Numbered from the stretch's first letter, positions 46,560 through 59,199 are shown. The stretch is 64,000 nucleotides of DNA from Leptoclinus maculatus (GCA_032191485.1 JAVDOI010000199.1:62001-126000), one strand, 5' to 3'. The notes: generated from the letters alone by a model not told the origin. Made by a program: numbers and translations.

Positions 46560-47565
46560 GGAAGAGGCTTTGAAAACAATGAATGCAACTAAAATAGCTA
46601 AATTCAACCCACCAGGGGAAGAATCTTACTTCATGTGGATGAACATGATCATAAAGTAAGCAAACAAAAACAAACTCCAACTCTGGAAAGAAAAAGTAAA
46701 ATATTTGGGTTATGATTTATCTAAAGATGGCCGATCATTAGATAACAAAAGAAAAAGACAAATGATGTCATTCTTAGATGACTAATTTCTGTAGAAATTG
46801 GGGTTCTAATTACGCTGAATTAGCAAAACCTTTATCAAAATTGATATTACAAGTGCGAGATGCAGTACAATTCGGTTTATAAGTGCATAGCACACAAAAC
46901 AGGTACTGACTCCGTTTCAACAGGAAACAGTAAAGCTGATGAGGAAGCATGCAAACGAATGCTCCACAGCAAAAAGAAAAACTGATTGGGTCAAAATAAA
47001 ACGATGTTTTTTGGAAATGACCTGAGGGCAAACTAATACTACCGAAAGCTTTATATAGATATGTGGCTCTTTTGAGCCATGGGTTGAACCATGTCTCAAG
47101 AGGTGGGATGGTATCTATGGTAAACGGGGTGTTTACAGCCTATGGCTTTAATAATTACAAAAAAAATAATTTTTAGGTCTAGTATGCACGTTAGGTGCAA
47201 AATATAATCCATTTCAACACATTTGCATGGATTTCATTGAACTAAACTAATATGAAGGGAAGAAATATTGTTTGACAATAATTGACAGATACTCTAAATG
47301 GATCGAGGTATTTCCAACCAAAACACCAGATGTATTAAAACAAATGCAAAGGATTTGACTAAAGACATAAATATGTTTTGGAAAACCAGAAATAATTTGT
47401 TGTGAAAATGATAAACATTTTGTAAACAAGGTGATAAAACATTTGGCTGAGGTATTTGGAATAATAATAATAGAAATATCATTGCTCTTATCACCCACAG
47501 TCAGCAGGGTTGATTGAAAGAACAAATAGTACAATTAAAACAAAAGTAAGAACACATATCTAGCC
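46560..47565 (+). pseudogene. pol: ERV2 Pol relic (RT thumb and integrase)
   Basis: RT remnants lie near 46680-46840 (KVKYLGYDLSKDGR-like and NFCRNWGSNYAELAKPLS in shifting frames). An integrase HHCC finger starts near 47060 (SHGLNHVSRGG). The catalytic core is at 47205-47560: ICMDFIELN, stop, YEGKKYCLTIIDRYSKWIEV, a CENDKHFVNK block with the second Asp, and YHPQSAGLIERTNSTI with the Glu. Most of RT and RNase H is deleted. Several stops and frameshifts. Confidence 0.8.
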
Positions 47566-48288
47566 GAGCCTAAACCATTTCTAACATATGGGAGAAAATA
47601 CAGGAAAATGTTACAAAGAAAAGAGATTACGTCCTCTCCCACTCAGGGGGACTCATAACAAGTCCACGCTCAAGGTTATGAAAACTTGGAATGCACCGAG
47701 GTGGGGGAGGGACCGTAAAACACACCAACAGCTAGCAGAGCACATAGCAGAGCATAAAGAAGGTGAAACAATTGTCCACAACAAAATAGTGCCACTGATA
47801 ACTCTTAATCTTGAGACACCTGTTTCCTCTGAGTGAGTCTGGAAGAACAGGGAAGCGAAAGCCTCTGGGGCCGCTTGTCTGACCAGTGAAGGCACAACTA
47901 ACACGCTGAGAGGGTTTAGGGGTGTCTGTAAGAAAAGAAAAGAGCTCAGTGGGAGAACTAACATCGCGGAAATTGGGAAAATTAAATAGCCAGGGCTATT
48001 TGGGATAAAGGGAAATATGTTTTGCTTTGCTTTAGCGGCGTTATTAATAGTTAAAATATATATATTACGATGGGGAACACGGCAGATAAATTGATGTTTT
48101 GCTTTAATAATAATTAGTCCAATATTATGGTAGGAAGTTAGGCAGATAAAATTGACAATTAATAATACAGAATACAACCACACGAACATTGACAAGCTGG
48201 GAAAATTACCAAACAGGTTTCAAATGTGCTTTACAATTTGTTTCTCTTCCTCAAACTGACTAGTCGCAGCAATTGTGTCACTCTACAC
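47566..48288. other. ERV2 3' part, unassigned
   Basis: No frame of an envelope protein recognised; probably decayed pol end and env. Confidence 0.4.
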
Positions 48289-48387
48289 CAGGGGTCTTCA
48301 ATTAAATTTCCAAAAGGTCCAGATTGAGAAAATCTCCTCGGGCAAAGGTCCGAAACATTACAATAATATCTAACTCGCGCTATTTAG

Positions 48388-48474
<87 letters not shown>

Positions 48475-49525
48475 TCAAGAAGCCTAGTAGTAGTAACGAC
48501 GTCTCTGTGTAGTCAACAACTGTCAAATCAAATAAAGAAAGTACACATCAATTATATTTTAACAATTATTATTGTTGGTTTTCAAATGTAACTGAATGGA
48601 TTATAAATAATACATAGAAATACATCAATAAATGTTCTTCTCATTTCAAGTAAAATAAGAGCTGGATTAAAGAATAACTGACATAACAGAAAGCTTTTCA
48701 AAAATGTGCATCTTAAAATGAAGTAATTCATTTTAGAAAGATTAATTTCACTGATTTGTTCTGCAGCTTTAAATTCAGTTAATTCAGGTGTGAAGTGATG
48801 TCAATCAAAAAAGCCACAATATTATATTGTTGTCATCTAAAAAGAGAAATCAGTGAGCATGGACTTTATCTGTGGTTATTAAACGACTTGTTTCAGCTCT
48901 ATTCTCTCTGTTCACATCATTGTTGAACAGTGAATTCATGAGTTATGATTCTGATCATATTGGGCTCTTAGGTTTATTTTCTGTGTCTTCATTTCAGACT
49001 CAAAGAGTTGTGCTTTTCCTCGTAGTCCGCTTCATTTGCCGCTTTTATCCACAGTTACGGTTTCTGAACATATGAGACATGCTGGTTTAAACTGTGGGAA
49101 TAATTAACATATAAGATTCTATTCATTCTTGCTTATAAATTCTATTCTCTCTGAACACGTTTCTCTTTTTGGAGAGCGTCATGTGAGATAACTTCTCTGA
49201 GTAGCGCAATTTACCTGCTCTTCTTTCTATTTCCTCGTCTCTCCCCGTGTGTCATGGTGTATGTAAATCTCACTAGAATCAGGAAACTTGAATACTCATA
49301 TTTGATTGGCTGAGCTGCATCACGTGATGTGATTCACAACGCATTGGTCGGTGTGTTTCCTGCACCGCTGAACAAGTGCTGTAACGGCTGAATAAACAGC
49401 GCCGGTTAAAGTATAAACTCACTGCCTGATATGAATAATTCTGAATTATCTATCGGTTATAGGTCCTGGGTCCGGATGTAACTGTGTCTGGGTCCGGACC
49501 GCGGTCCGCCTATTGGCGACCCCTG
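48289..49525. mobile_element. hAT MITE inserted in ERV2
   Basis: Ends CAGGGGTCTTCAA and GGCGACCCCTG, flanked by a perfect 8-bp duplication CTCTACAC (48281-48288 and 49526-49533). Non-coding, with a (TA)n tract at about 48391-48474. It is younger than the retrovirus. Confidence 0.93.
48391..48474. repeat. (TA)n microsatellite
   Basis: Nearly pure TA tract inside the MITE. Confidence 0.95.
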
Positions 49526-50502
49526 CTCTACACTATCTGTTGTCTCCTGTTTCTCACCCGACGCAGCAAACTATACTTGTTTTCAGAAGGAGTTCCTTGT
49601 AGGGACCTTGATATGATGCATGTTATGAAAAACATCACACAGACAACTGATGGATATGACGATGCCGAGGGCTGGCACCTAGTGGTTCTGGGGAGATAAG
49701 CTTAAGCAGTGGAGCGGAACTAGTGCATCGGCACAGTGGTGAGGTCATTCTATGACCTATGGATGGCTCCTGCCTGCGTAACCTCCTAGAGACAGACCAC
49801 GACCAAAAGGTCAGCACCATCTGGCAGTGCAGTCAGTTTGTGTACATAAATGACATGGGGGGGGGGGGTCCCTGGGTGAAACTCAGTTTGCTGCGGGGTT
49901 TGAATCAGTGCTATTTTGGTGGTCAGCGATAGGTAGAGGGGTCAGGATGTGTTACTAGCGGGAAAAGGGAGGAGTCTGCAAAAAATGTTTGGTTCAGTTT
50001 GATTGTACTTTCATACCATGTTTGAGGAGATTGTTGCAGCGAAGAATTGATGTTGACATGACTAAACAAACTCTAGTGTAATTACAGACTTTCCAGCAGG
50101 ATGGTGAGGAGCTGGGAGGTGACGACTACAACGAGGCGTAATAGCCCTGTGTCAACGAAATGCTTACACTGAACTGTAGATCAATGATGATTCGTATGTC
50201 GAAAATTTAGAGAATAGACAAAATGATGATTGCAGCTGATAAAGACAGTACACAGAATGTTTGTTTGAAACATTCTTTTTCAATATGTTAATCTTAGTAT
50301 AATCCATAAACATTAAAATATGTGTGTTCTTGATACATTCAATTTTATTATTTTTGATGTTTTGTTTTTATGCTTTCATTTATGTTTTATGTATGCTTGG
50401 ACATTTATTCAACTTTATAGGAGGAGGCTGAACGTTTTTGATTATTTGTTTATGCATTTGATTTTATTATTTGTTTATACAATAGTATAAAGAGGTGGGT
50501 TA
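49526..50502. other. ERV2 3' internal region
   Basis: Short broken frames only; possibly env remains. It ends in AAAGAGGTGGGTTA, a likely polypurine tract, just before the 3' LTR. Confidence 0.45.
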
Positions 50503-51099
50503 TGTTGGGTCAGAAAATCTAAATGAATATCATATGTGGGTTTTGGTGTCCTCATGAGAAGGTTCATGACCTGCCTATGGTGAACTTGCTCTGACATTTC
50601 CTGCATATGGTGAACTCGCTTTGACATCAGACTCAGCGGCTGATAAGTCTATCAAAGTGTGGAAGGCCTGCTGAGGGAGGGAGCTCCCTCGGCACCAGGT
50701 CCTAAATCGGAATGACAACAAGGATTGTGGAGGTGCTGAAGATGTTGTGAGAACGTCCTGATTGCGAGGAGACGACCTTAGTGCCAGGGCAGACGCTTAA
50801 GTGAAGTAACTGATACACTTCACTGAAGTGGGGCGTGAACGCAATTTATGTGCGTCACCTCGGGTGACGAAGATCTCAACTTGAAACAACCCATGTACCA
50901 ATCATTGTGATTGTTTTACTACCCATGACCAATCATATGCAGTTGTTTTGCAGTATATATGCAAGTGCCTCAGAGTTAGACCTCTGAGCAATCCTGACAT
51001 ATTGTATGTATGTGATCAGCCTTACTCCTTCTTGTGCTCAAAGAATAAATGTCCTGTGATTAATGATTTTCAACCGGTCTTGAGTGAATTTTTCTATCA
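50503..51099 (+). repeat. ERV2 3' LTR
   Basis: 597 bp, TGTTGGGTCAG...TTTTTCTATCA, nearly identical to the solo LTR at 13560-14158 and close to the 5' LTR. Confidence 0.92.
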
Positions 51100-51264
51100 G
51101 CGGGCGACGGCTCGGACCCGACAGAGCTGATGCTGCTCGCTCGGCCCGCTCGCCCTTTACTGAGAGAGAGAGTCGGTCTTCATTATATCTGACAGCTGAT
51201 TGGTTACGAGGTTGTTGATCACACTATGTTTTGACACTGGTGGTCTTCTAACATAAAGTCTCAC

Positions 51265-51285
51265 ACACACACACACACACACACC
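51265..51285. repeat. (CA)n microsatellite in APPL1-like intron
   Basis: Short CA run. Confidence 0.8.
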
Positions 51286-52484
51286 TACCTGCTGGGCCTC
51301 ATGCTCTCGTGTCTCTGCTGGAAGGACGGCGACGGCGTCACGGCCTCGAGAGCTGATTGGTTCACTCTGGCTGCCAGCTCCTGCCAATGGGATGACAGCG
51401 TCTGACTTTAGTTAACAGTGGTGGTGACTTGTGGATGTGCGATGTCTGTGGTAGTGCCAGGTCATAAGACGTCCTTTTATATATGCGGACGTGTATTTTG
51501 CTCCGATTGGTCGACTTACGTTCTTTAATCAAATCGACAAATCAGAAGTGTGAAACCAGGCTGGACTACATCTAAAGATGGCTGCCAAACGACCAGTGAC
51601 CGAGTAAATAAAAACACATGAAATGGAAGTTAATGAGGGAAGTAGGACACAGACCTCTGCGTTCTCACTCAGGTAGATCCTTTTGGAGATGTTGTTGATG
51701 GTGGAGATCCACTGGAGGAGGAAAGCAGCAGAGGAGACGGCGTGAAGACAAAAACAGAGCAGGTCACGTGACAGGAGAAAGAAATCATTTTACCTCCTCG
51801 CAGTCCTTCCTGCTCTCCGACTGCAGCCACACCAGCCTGACGAAAAGCACAAAAGTGGCATTTATACTCCTCCGTGTCTTGAACACTTAAGAATGGAGAA
51901 AACATCTCCAAGCACAAATGTTAAAGAACAGCGGGAGTCCTCTCACTTCTTGCCATCGAAGGAAGTGACCTGGAAGCAGAAGCGCCGGTCGTCGCAGTCG
52001 ACCGCCATGACGGAACTGTTGTCGAGGTCGGTGACCAGACCGCCCGCCACCTCGCCGCGGCCCTGCTGCATCAGATTACCGCCCTGCGTGAAGAAGTACT
52101 GACGCTCCCAGGACGAAGACACCAGCCCCGTCTTACTGAGGGACACAAAGAAGAGCTACGTTAGGTCCTGGAAGACGACACCAACCGCAAAACTGATTTT
52201 CAACTTCAGCGCCAGATAACAGCTCATTTTAAATGTTTAGTTTATGTTTAACATCTTTTTACTTGTATGATTTTATTTTGTATTATGTTTGATTTGTTTT
52301 CAGTCCAGTCAATGGTGTAAATATGGGAGCAATTTGTTTGTAACACAAAACAATCAGTGACTATTTATGAGTCAATATTTCTATTCTGTGTTTTTCCCTT
52401 AAAGATGTGCTTCATGGTCTCCTTTATAGATCAGCATCGACTAAACATCTTGCAAACAAGCTTAGTAAAGGTGTTTGATTTCAA

Positions 52485-52529
<45 letters not shown>

Positions 52530-52710
52530 ATGTGTGTGTGTGTCCTACTTGCGGATGTACAGGTAGCCCTGTTTCCTGGTCAGGTTGCGACAGACGGGCG
52601 AGTGGGCGGGGTCAGGGTCACACGGTGCGTACAGTTGGTCACATGACGTCTCCATCTCCTGGATGGTCTCCTGCATCTGCCCGACCTCCTTCTCCATCTC
52701 CCGACGCACG

Positions 52711-52752
<42 letters not shown>
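52485..52752. repeat. (GT)n and (CA)n runs flanking an APPL1-like exon
   Basis: GT run at about 52485-52541 and CA run at about 52712-52752, each touching a splice site of the exon 52549-52710; the CA run on this strand forms the TG-rich stretch before its acceptor. Confidence 0.9.
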
Positions 52753-52755
<3 letters not shown>

Positions 52756-53004
52756 GTCACATGTTGGCCTTCACTTTGCTGTCATGTTTCCATCCATTTT
52801 GCAATATTCCTCAAACTTAAACTGAGTTCAAGTAAATAAAACAAAGCATTTTTGAGACCTTGACTGTAGAACAAACAAACATGAGGAGGTGATGGGGGAG
52901 GGGGGGAGGGGGGAGTCTTACTTCTGGACACTGGTTCCTATGGTTCCCAGGAAGTCCTCCCACTGCTGGGTGAGATTCTCTGAACCCAGTTTAAAGAAAC
53001 TGAT

Positions 53005-53511
53005 CTGAGAACAAACACAGATGAAGACGCATCAGCATATTGTTTCCCGTTATCTTATTATCTCATTGCACAGCTACTGTCTTCCTCAGTTGCTGAACAT
53101 TTCAGTGGTTCATATATTTGTTTTTAAACAAAGTTTACTTTGCTTCAACATCGTCATATTACGGTTATTAATATTACATAGCCACGAATTCAGGTACATT
53201 ACCTCATAAGATAAGAGAAGAACTTAAATTGTTCTGCTGTGCTATCATTGCTGTGCATCCTGCAAACAGCTGGGCTTAAAAAGCACATTCGACATCTGTT
53301 GCATCCTTCTTTCACACGCTTCCAAAACAGCTCAAGACCTTCACGACATGAGCCGCTGGTGCTCATAGAAACACTACCGCTATTGTCCACAAGGGCCGCC
53401 GAAATCAACACAACATGAAAGTTCCTTGTGATTGCTTTATCCATTGGTGACCATTCCACCAAACACGTCTCACTACTCCCATTTGTACCAAAGCCGGCGG
53501 GTTCTTACCGA
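53005..53511. other. Junction between APPL1-like and ZZEF1-like fragments
   Basis: About 500 bases without a recognisable exon of either gene. A minus frame at 53199-53462 is Cys-rich (GCNRCRMCFLSPAVC) but without support. Confidence 0.5.
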
Positions 53512-56500
53512 GGCAAAGGTGAGTGTAGAGTTGGCAGACGGCCCAACAGGTTCAGACGGAGGCTCTGCACTGCTAGACGTGGATGGACAAGCCGCTGCTG
53601 TGGCTCCTTCATCTGGCCCTCTGCTCTCCTCTGGGCCCCGGGGATCCAGCGGGTCGGGCAGCATGGGGAAACAGTTCTGCATCAGTTGGAGCAGCAGGAC
53701 TCTGCTCTTCAACACCTCCTCTCCCTCACTGTGACAAAGACAAGTGAGACCCTCATACCAATGCATGTGTTCCAGTGACTGACCAATGAGCCCGATCAGG
53801 CCAAACGGTCATTATTGTTGTACTTATGGCTGCAGTGACAGTACTGCTACTCACATCTCCCTGAGTTTACTGTAGAAGTTCCAAAAGAGGTTCAGGCCGA
53901 GACCACTGAAGTCCAGAAGATACTTCTGCTTGAAGTGAGCGGCATCCTGCAGAAATGGAGTGAGAGGGCGACAGTCTTTAACAACAACAACAAAGTAACA
54001 CAACACATGAACCATCATACATATGAAGTATCCCTTTACCCTCAACAGTTCAGCAGGACAGTAAAAGGACATGTTGCGTGTCTCCTAATGACAATAAGTG
54101 GGCAGACTGATCCGTCAAACACTAAATAAAGAATGGAGTGAAAAACAGCGTGCAATGTCTTCAGCTATAGAGTGGTATTTCACGGTAATCCCACCAAAAT
54201 CTATTGATATTACTGATATTTAAATGATTACTGCGGTAGTGATGAGCAGTCACCGTGTCGCCTGTAAGCTGCTGGATGAAGAAGAGGGTCTTGTTAAGTA
54301 GACGAAGGCCAGTGGCAGCATCACAGTCCAAGCTCTCCCCCTCTGGATTGAGGTTGTCCAGGTCTCCGAGCCTCTCTGGCCCGGGACACAGATAGCCACT
54401 GAAGGTGAGGGACTGCACTCCAAGGCGCTCGGCAGAGTCCTGCCTGGTGCAGAGGAATGTCACCATCAGGAACTGAGACAAGGAAAACAGAAGAATGAGA
54501 GCTGTTGTTCCTTGACAATGACAGCACATTGAAAATGATGGCCTTCATTTAGCCTACTTTAGTATGGAGCCATACCTGTTCTCTTTTTAGTGCATTTAGG
54601 AAGCCCTGAATACTACTAAATAACAGCATGTTGAAGTAACACAAAACAGTGTTACAGAATGAAATGATGAGGTTGAAATGTGAGGAAGAAAGACAAAGTG
54701 TGTCCTGGATGCAGTGTGTACCTTTGCAACGCGACACTGCTGCAGCTTGATCTCCACATCGTTCCAGTCATCCTCAAGCTCAAAGCAGCCGATCGGCTCG
54801 TCCTCTGACTGTGTTGGAATCTTCACACTGCAGGTCAGGTGACAGAATGGTGTGTCAGCCATTCACATGAACCACTAAGGCAGACCCCCACACTGCTGAG
54901 GGGTGCCAGAACTCACACAGACTAACTATACTGAACCAGTATCGTCTTCTTAGATTGTCCTGCATGTAATACATTTGGCAGCATGTTTCTGCTCATCACA
55001 GCTGTCCTCTGAAATATCATGAAAAGTAAGATTCAGCCGGCTGTAAAGGGATCCTTACTTGTCTCGTACAAACTCTTTGAAGTCCTTGTAGCGTCTTCCT
55101 CCTTGTAAGTGAACACCAGGCCGCATTTCACACCAATGGCTCCTTTTCACACCCGATCACACAAACCGGAGAGGAAGCGTTAAGCACCGGAAATCCTCCG
55201 TCGCCGTCGCTTTGAAATTCTCAATGAAACGGTGAAATCAAACGGAGCCTCACTTTGATCTTCATCGGAGTGATCTGGAAGTTACTCTGGTCCTCTGTCG
55301 ACAGGATCACACTGGCTCTCTTTCTGCCACCTTCTGTGAGGAAACCTTTGGAGTGTAAAAACATTTGGTTATGCTTGAAGGCTTGTTCATACTGAAGCTG
55401 CATTAACTCAATGCTGCTGTTCTTTTCTCATGGAATAAGGACGGCATCAGTTGTACCGTCACCAGTGGAGGATTCTGTGAGCATGTTCTCTGGTCCTGAC
55501 TTCTCCTCTTTACTCTTCACATCACAGGCCTGGAGGTGCAACTGGAGGGGCTTCCCTGTAACACAACGCATTATGACATCAGCTGATCATTGTCCATAGA
55601 GGTTATCATTTCATTCCTATACTGGGAGGCAACTTTCACCACACTGAAGTGCAGCTTTGTAACAGAATAAGTGATTTTCCACCGAGTAGTCCACTAATGC
55701 ATCTCCTCCTTGTAGGCTCAGCACTTTCTCTCCCTGGTCTAAGGTTTCAAACGGCCTCGTGTGAATGAGAGTAAAGCAGGGCGTTACCATTGAGATTAAG
55801 TAGCCGCAGCCTAACGGAGGCCAAAGACACGATGAGGGAGGAGGCCTCGTACTCCGTCTTTAAATGATCGCCGATGCAGGACAGCGCCTGGAGCACTTTT
55901 GCCACGCTGCCTCTGGCCAGAGCGAAGGCCAGGAGGGTCCATTCTGCATCGGGACTCACACAGCAGCTACACGGGAGCAAAGAACAAACTAGTTAGTTTG
56001 GAAGTGAAACTTTTGTCCAATCAAATGATCTTTTGTGGCTCTTTTCAGAGTGTCAGACGTATTTCCTCTCAATAAGTATATTTTCATGCGGGGTCATGAA
56101 TTACAAATGTTCCAAAATTTGATACAAAAACTCCAGTTTAGACCAACATTGTGGGAACAATGTCGACTGTATGTGTGGATAAACATAGCCTACAGAACTA
56201 TGGTTGATCATTAGCCAGTGAGGTTTATTTTAGTCATGTTGTTGCTGCTGCTGCTGTTAATGATTTACAGATCAAATGGAACAGAAATAGAGTTTTATCG
56301 CCCTGGGAAATCAATACTTTGATTTGAGTCAGTTTTCAACGCGATGACGTCAGCGTTACGAGCTGAGCGTGGCAGTGATGGGTGAGTGTGCTGATGTGAT
56401 CCCAGCAGGTCATTACTCTGCTATCCTGAGGAGAAATCCATCCACCTCCTCCAGGATGTTCAAAGAGAAGAACTTGGGGAACTCTGTGGACGACAGTGTT

Positions 56501-57771
56501 CGGGACAACGGAGGCATGTGTCGTAAGGCTCGTCTAGGAGAAACACAACACACACAAAAAAGCCCTCAGAACACCAGCACTGGACAAAACACTACACTTA
56601 CACACATTCTTTCTTTCTTTCTCTTACATATTCAAAACCAGAAGGGGGGTGTGTCTTACTGTGTGCTCTGAAGGACAGTCTGAGCCAGAGCAGGGTTGGT
56701 GTCCATGGATGCGGTGACCAAGGAGGTGAGGAGAGACAGGTACCAGATGGCTGAAGCATCCGAAACAGACACCTCTTTGCTCTTGGTAATCTGATAGCCC
56801 AGTGTCTTCAAGACACGAATCCGCGTGTCACATCCGTCGCTCAGGCACCGCTTCATGTTAATCTTGATGTCTGGGGTTTGGTGCCAGAAGAGATGATGCA
56901 GTTAGCAGACTGATGGAATACATCACGCAAAAAGAATGCCACAACAGGTTGCTTCTCCCTCTGAGAGCTGATGATGATTGAGGGAGACACAAATGAACCT
57001 AATCGCAAATATGAGAAACTAAATCCAATGCAAAGCATTTTATTTGGCTCATTGTGATTTTGCAAATCATACAGAGCCACATAATCAAAATACAATGATG
57101 AACTTGTCACCATTATCTGAACCTCTGCTAGCTGTTTTCCTGCTCACAGCTGCCTGGACCAATCGATCCTCAGTTTCTGTTTTCCTCATTCATTCATATA
57201 TATATATATATAAATATATATCCCCGAGCAAAAACAGAGCTTGTGTGTTTTAGCCTTGCTTCTGTGTGGCTAGACAACTTCTACTAAAAGGTAGATGTGT
57301 CTCCACATATGGTCCTTTGAGACCTGAGGGTGAAGGTGGAAATCAAGAGTTTATGGAGGCTTGCATGAGGATTCAAAGTGAGGCATTTAACCACCCAACT
57401 ATCTATGAACCCAGCGGCGGCTGCTCTTCTGTAGCTGACAGAAGCTCTGTCTCCACAGGAGGGGTGCATATGAGAAAGACAGTTCCTCTCCAAGTCATCG
57501 GTGAAGGAACACACAAGCCTGAGGTAAATAAACACTCCACTAAGCAGACAGATCGACAGGTGGTGACTCACAGGGGTGTGTGATGTTGGCATTCTCCAAG
57601 AGGGCTACGTAGCCCGTGACATTGCTGGGGATCCGGATATCTCTGATCTCCTGCAGGGAACGCCGGTTCTTCCCGACCGCAACGGAGACCAGCTGAGGCG
57701 TGTAGCTGTGGTCATTAGAAGCCACGGCAATGGCCAGACGTCTCCAAACCACATCGGGTTTCATTTTCAAC
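53512..57771 (-). pseudogene. zzef1: ZZEF1-like gene fragment, about eleven exons, frameshifted
   Basis: ZZEF1 is a large EF-hand, APC10/DOC and ZZ-finger protein. Exons in order: 57771-57572 (LKMKPDVVWRRLAIAVASND ... RIPSNVTGYVALLENANI, in the DOC domain); 56870-56660 (INMKRCLSDGCDTRIRVLKT); 56533-56417 (ALRHMPPLS ... NILEEVDGFLLRIAE); about 55968-55790 (AEWTLLAFALARGSVAKVLQ); about 55557-55450 (GKPLQLHLQACDVK); about 55346-55250 (GFLTEGGRKRASVILSTEDQ); about 55141-55056; about 54828-54723 (EDEPIGCFELEDDWNDVEIK); about 54475-54257 (VTFLCTRQDSAERLGVQSLT); about 53948-53853 (YLLDFSGLGLNLFWNFYSKL); 53730-53512. The exon near 55141 shows GAIGVKCGLVFTYKEED in one frame and RYKDFKEFVRDK in another, so it is frameshifted and shortened. 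N-terminal EF-hand exons and everything after the last exon are absent. Confidence 0.85.
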
Positions 57772-57913
57772 CTGGGAGCAGGAAAGAGAAGAGTTTCCAC
57801 CTTAAAATGGATCATATACATAGGGACCAAAAACTGTGTAATTCAAGGATCAGGCACACATGACAATCAGCTGCAAGGCCTCAAGTCACAGAGCAGGCGC
57901 CCAATTGGGGCAG

Positions 57914-57947
57914 GTGCGGTACCGAGCAGTGCCGAGTGGTACCGCAC
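57914..57947. other. Perfect 10-bp inverted repeat
   Basis: GTGCGGTACC, 14-nt spacer, GGTACCGCAC. It lies between the ZZEF1-like fragment and repeat copy B; role unknown. Confidence 0.6.
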
Positions 57948-57989
57948 AATGCAATGTTCAGTAACAAATATAATAATCCTACAAACATG

Positions 57990-59127
57990 TCGTATACCGG
58001 CTTAACGAAGAACTTCTGATGAACAGAACCATGTATAACATTTTACACACTGAAAACACAATTAAACACGATCTAACAGAACCTTTCAGAACAGCTACCA
58101 GAATATCGTCATTTTTTCGCTTTCATTTCACAAGATATTCACTCGAAAAAGTCCTTCCGACCGGCGATCTATTAGCTCCGATAGCTCCTCTTGCTACTTA
58201 ACAGCATTAGCATTCCACCCGGATTCTACCGAACACTTCGGATTTACTCTCCATGAAACGGTTCAAACGTTACCCGCAAAACAGTGAGCATAAACAAGCC
58301 ATTCACCCCGCTGAAGAATTCTGAATTTGCACTCACCATGAGATACATCTTGACGAAATAGTCCTCATAATCCATTTTTGCCTGTGAATTCGACTTCTTC
58401 TGTGGTTTTACTGTCTGGTAAAAGTATTTCCTGAACGAAGGGGGGTCAAATAAACCCGGAGGACCACGTTTCAACATTTTGAGAATCGGGCTTTTACGCA
58501 GGGTCCGCCTGCGTAAATCGGGATTTTCCGGAAAATGATCCTGTCAATCAAAACTACATTGCCTCCACTGCATTGGCTAGATCCTAACACGTGTATAGAT
58601 GTGTCATAGTATTGAATTGACCAACCACAGGCTGAGAAATGTGCACTCACACACACGCTATAGCGCATGCTGCTGTGAGTCGGTGGCCCCAAGAGGCTTT
58701 GGAGAGGATTCTAGCTCTCAAAAATGATTTCTAACTGCTGTATGTGATAGATTGTGCATGTACAAGGATAAAGGAAGTTAAATATATCGTTATTTAAGTT
58801 ATAAAAGTACAATGGAACAGCTGGAAAGGCTGTTTCTCAAATGACGACCTTTCGTGACCTCTCGTACGTTTATGTCTCTTGCTCTGGCCTACTTCACTCT
58901 ATTCACTCCAATTCTTTTGTGTATGACTACTGCCATGCTTTGCTATGATGCTGGGTGGTTTTTAGGCTTTCAATAGCCTCATTTAATATAGTATTATCAA
59001 TAATTGTGCTTTAATAATCAAGGTCTATTATTCAAATAGACCTTATAGTTAGAGAGTAAGGCCCCTTTGAGTATGGGTATAGTATTTTCGAGCAGAAGCC
59101 TAAAAATAGGGCTCGTTACTAGAAGGT
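57990..59127 (-). repeat. Unclassified 1.2-kb repeat, copy B
   Basis: Inverted relative of 27252-28422. Read on the minus strand it starts near 59127 (TTCTAGTAACGAGCCC) and shows promoter-like CCAAT words near 58575 and 58620, then the open first exon described separately. It is adjacent to, and in the same orientation as, the ZZEF1-like exons. Confidence 0.8.
58337..58477 (-). CDS. Putative first exon within repeat copy B
   Basis: From ATG at 58477 it reads 47 codons (MLKRGPPGLFDPPSFRKYFY ... MDYEDYFVKMYLM) and ends at a consensus donor GTGAGT in phase 0. The protein is not recognised. The homologous region of copy A has stops. The next exon is unknown: the nearest ZZEF1-like exon needs phase 2 and would not join in frame. 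It could be the first exon of a transposon gene or of a multicopy host gene. Confidence 0.4.
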
Positions 59128-59199
59128 TAAAGTACTTTGTTAAAGTAGTACTAGTACTACATGTATCTGTGCAGTACAAGTATGTGTGTTTAGTTTTAC

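Larger units (their letters stand above)
43735..51099 (+). mobile_element. ERV2: degenerate endogenous retrovirus with both LTRs
   Basis: Order: 5' LTR, tRNA-Tyr primer binding site, gag relic, pol relic, hAT MITE insertion (48289-49525), unidentified 3' part, purine-rich AAAGAGGTGGG, 3' LTR. Flanking 5-mers do not match (AAATC left, GCGGG right), unlike the solo LTR of the same family. All genes carry multiple stops. Confidence 0.88.
51100..53004 (-). pseudogene. appl1: APPL1-like gene fragment, seven exons (end of BAR to after PH domain)
   Basis: APPL1 is an endosomal BAR-PH-PTB adaptor. Exons in order: 53004-52922 (ISFFKLGSENLTQQWEDFLG); 52710-52549 (NVRREMEKEVGQMQETIQEM ... NLTRKQGYLYIR); 52135-51947 (NKTGLVSSSWERQYFFTQGG ... 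VMAVDCDDRRFCFQVTSFDG, the PH domain); 51835-51793 (QSESRKDCEE); 51712-51656 (WISTINNISKRIYLSENAE); about 51388-51292 (AARVNQSALEAVTPSPSFQQ); and a last one from about 51162 (GRASSISSVGSEPSP). All junction phases agree. The wording fits APPL1 better than APPL2. The last exon is cut at 51099/51100 by the ERV2 LTR. Missing: most of the BAR domain and all of the PTB domain. Upstream on the same strand is a ZZEF1 fragment. Called pseudogene because both ends are lost; it could be part of a chimeric gene or a misassembly. Confidence 0.85.

Noticed and set aside
53199..53462. Cys-rich minus-strand frame between the APPL1- and ZZEF1-like fragments
   Set aside because: No splice support or recognised domain; could be transposon debris.
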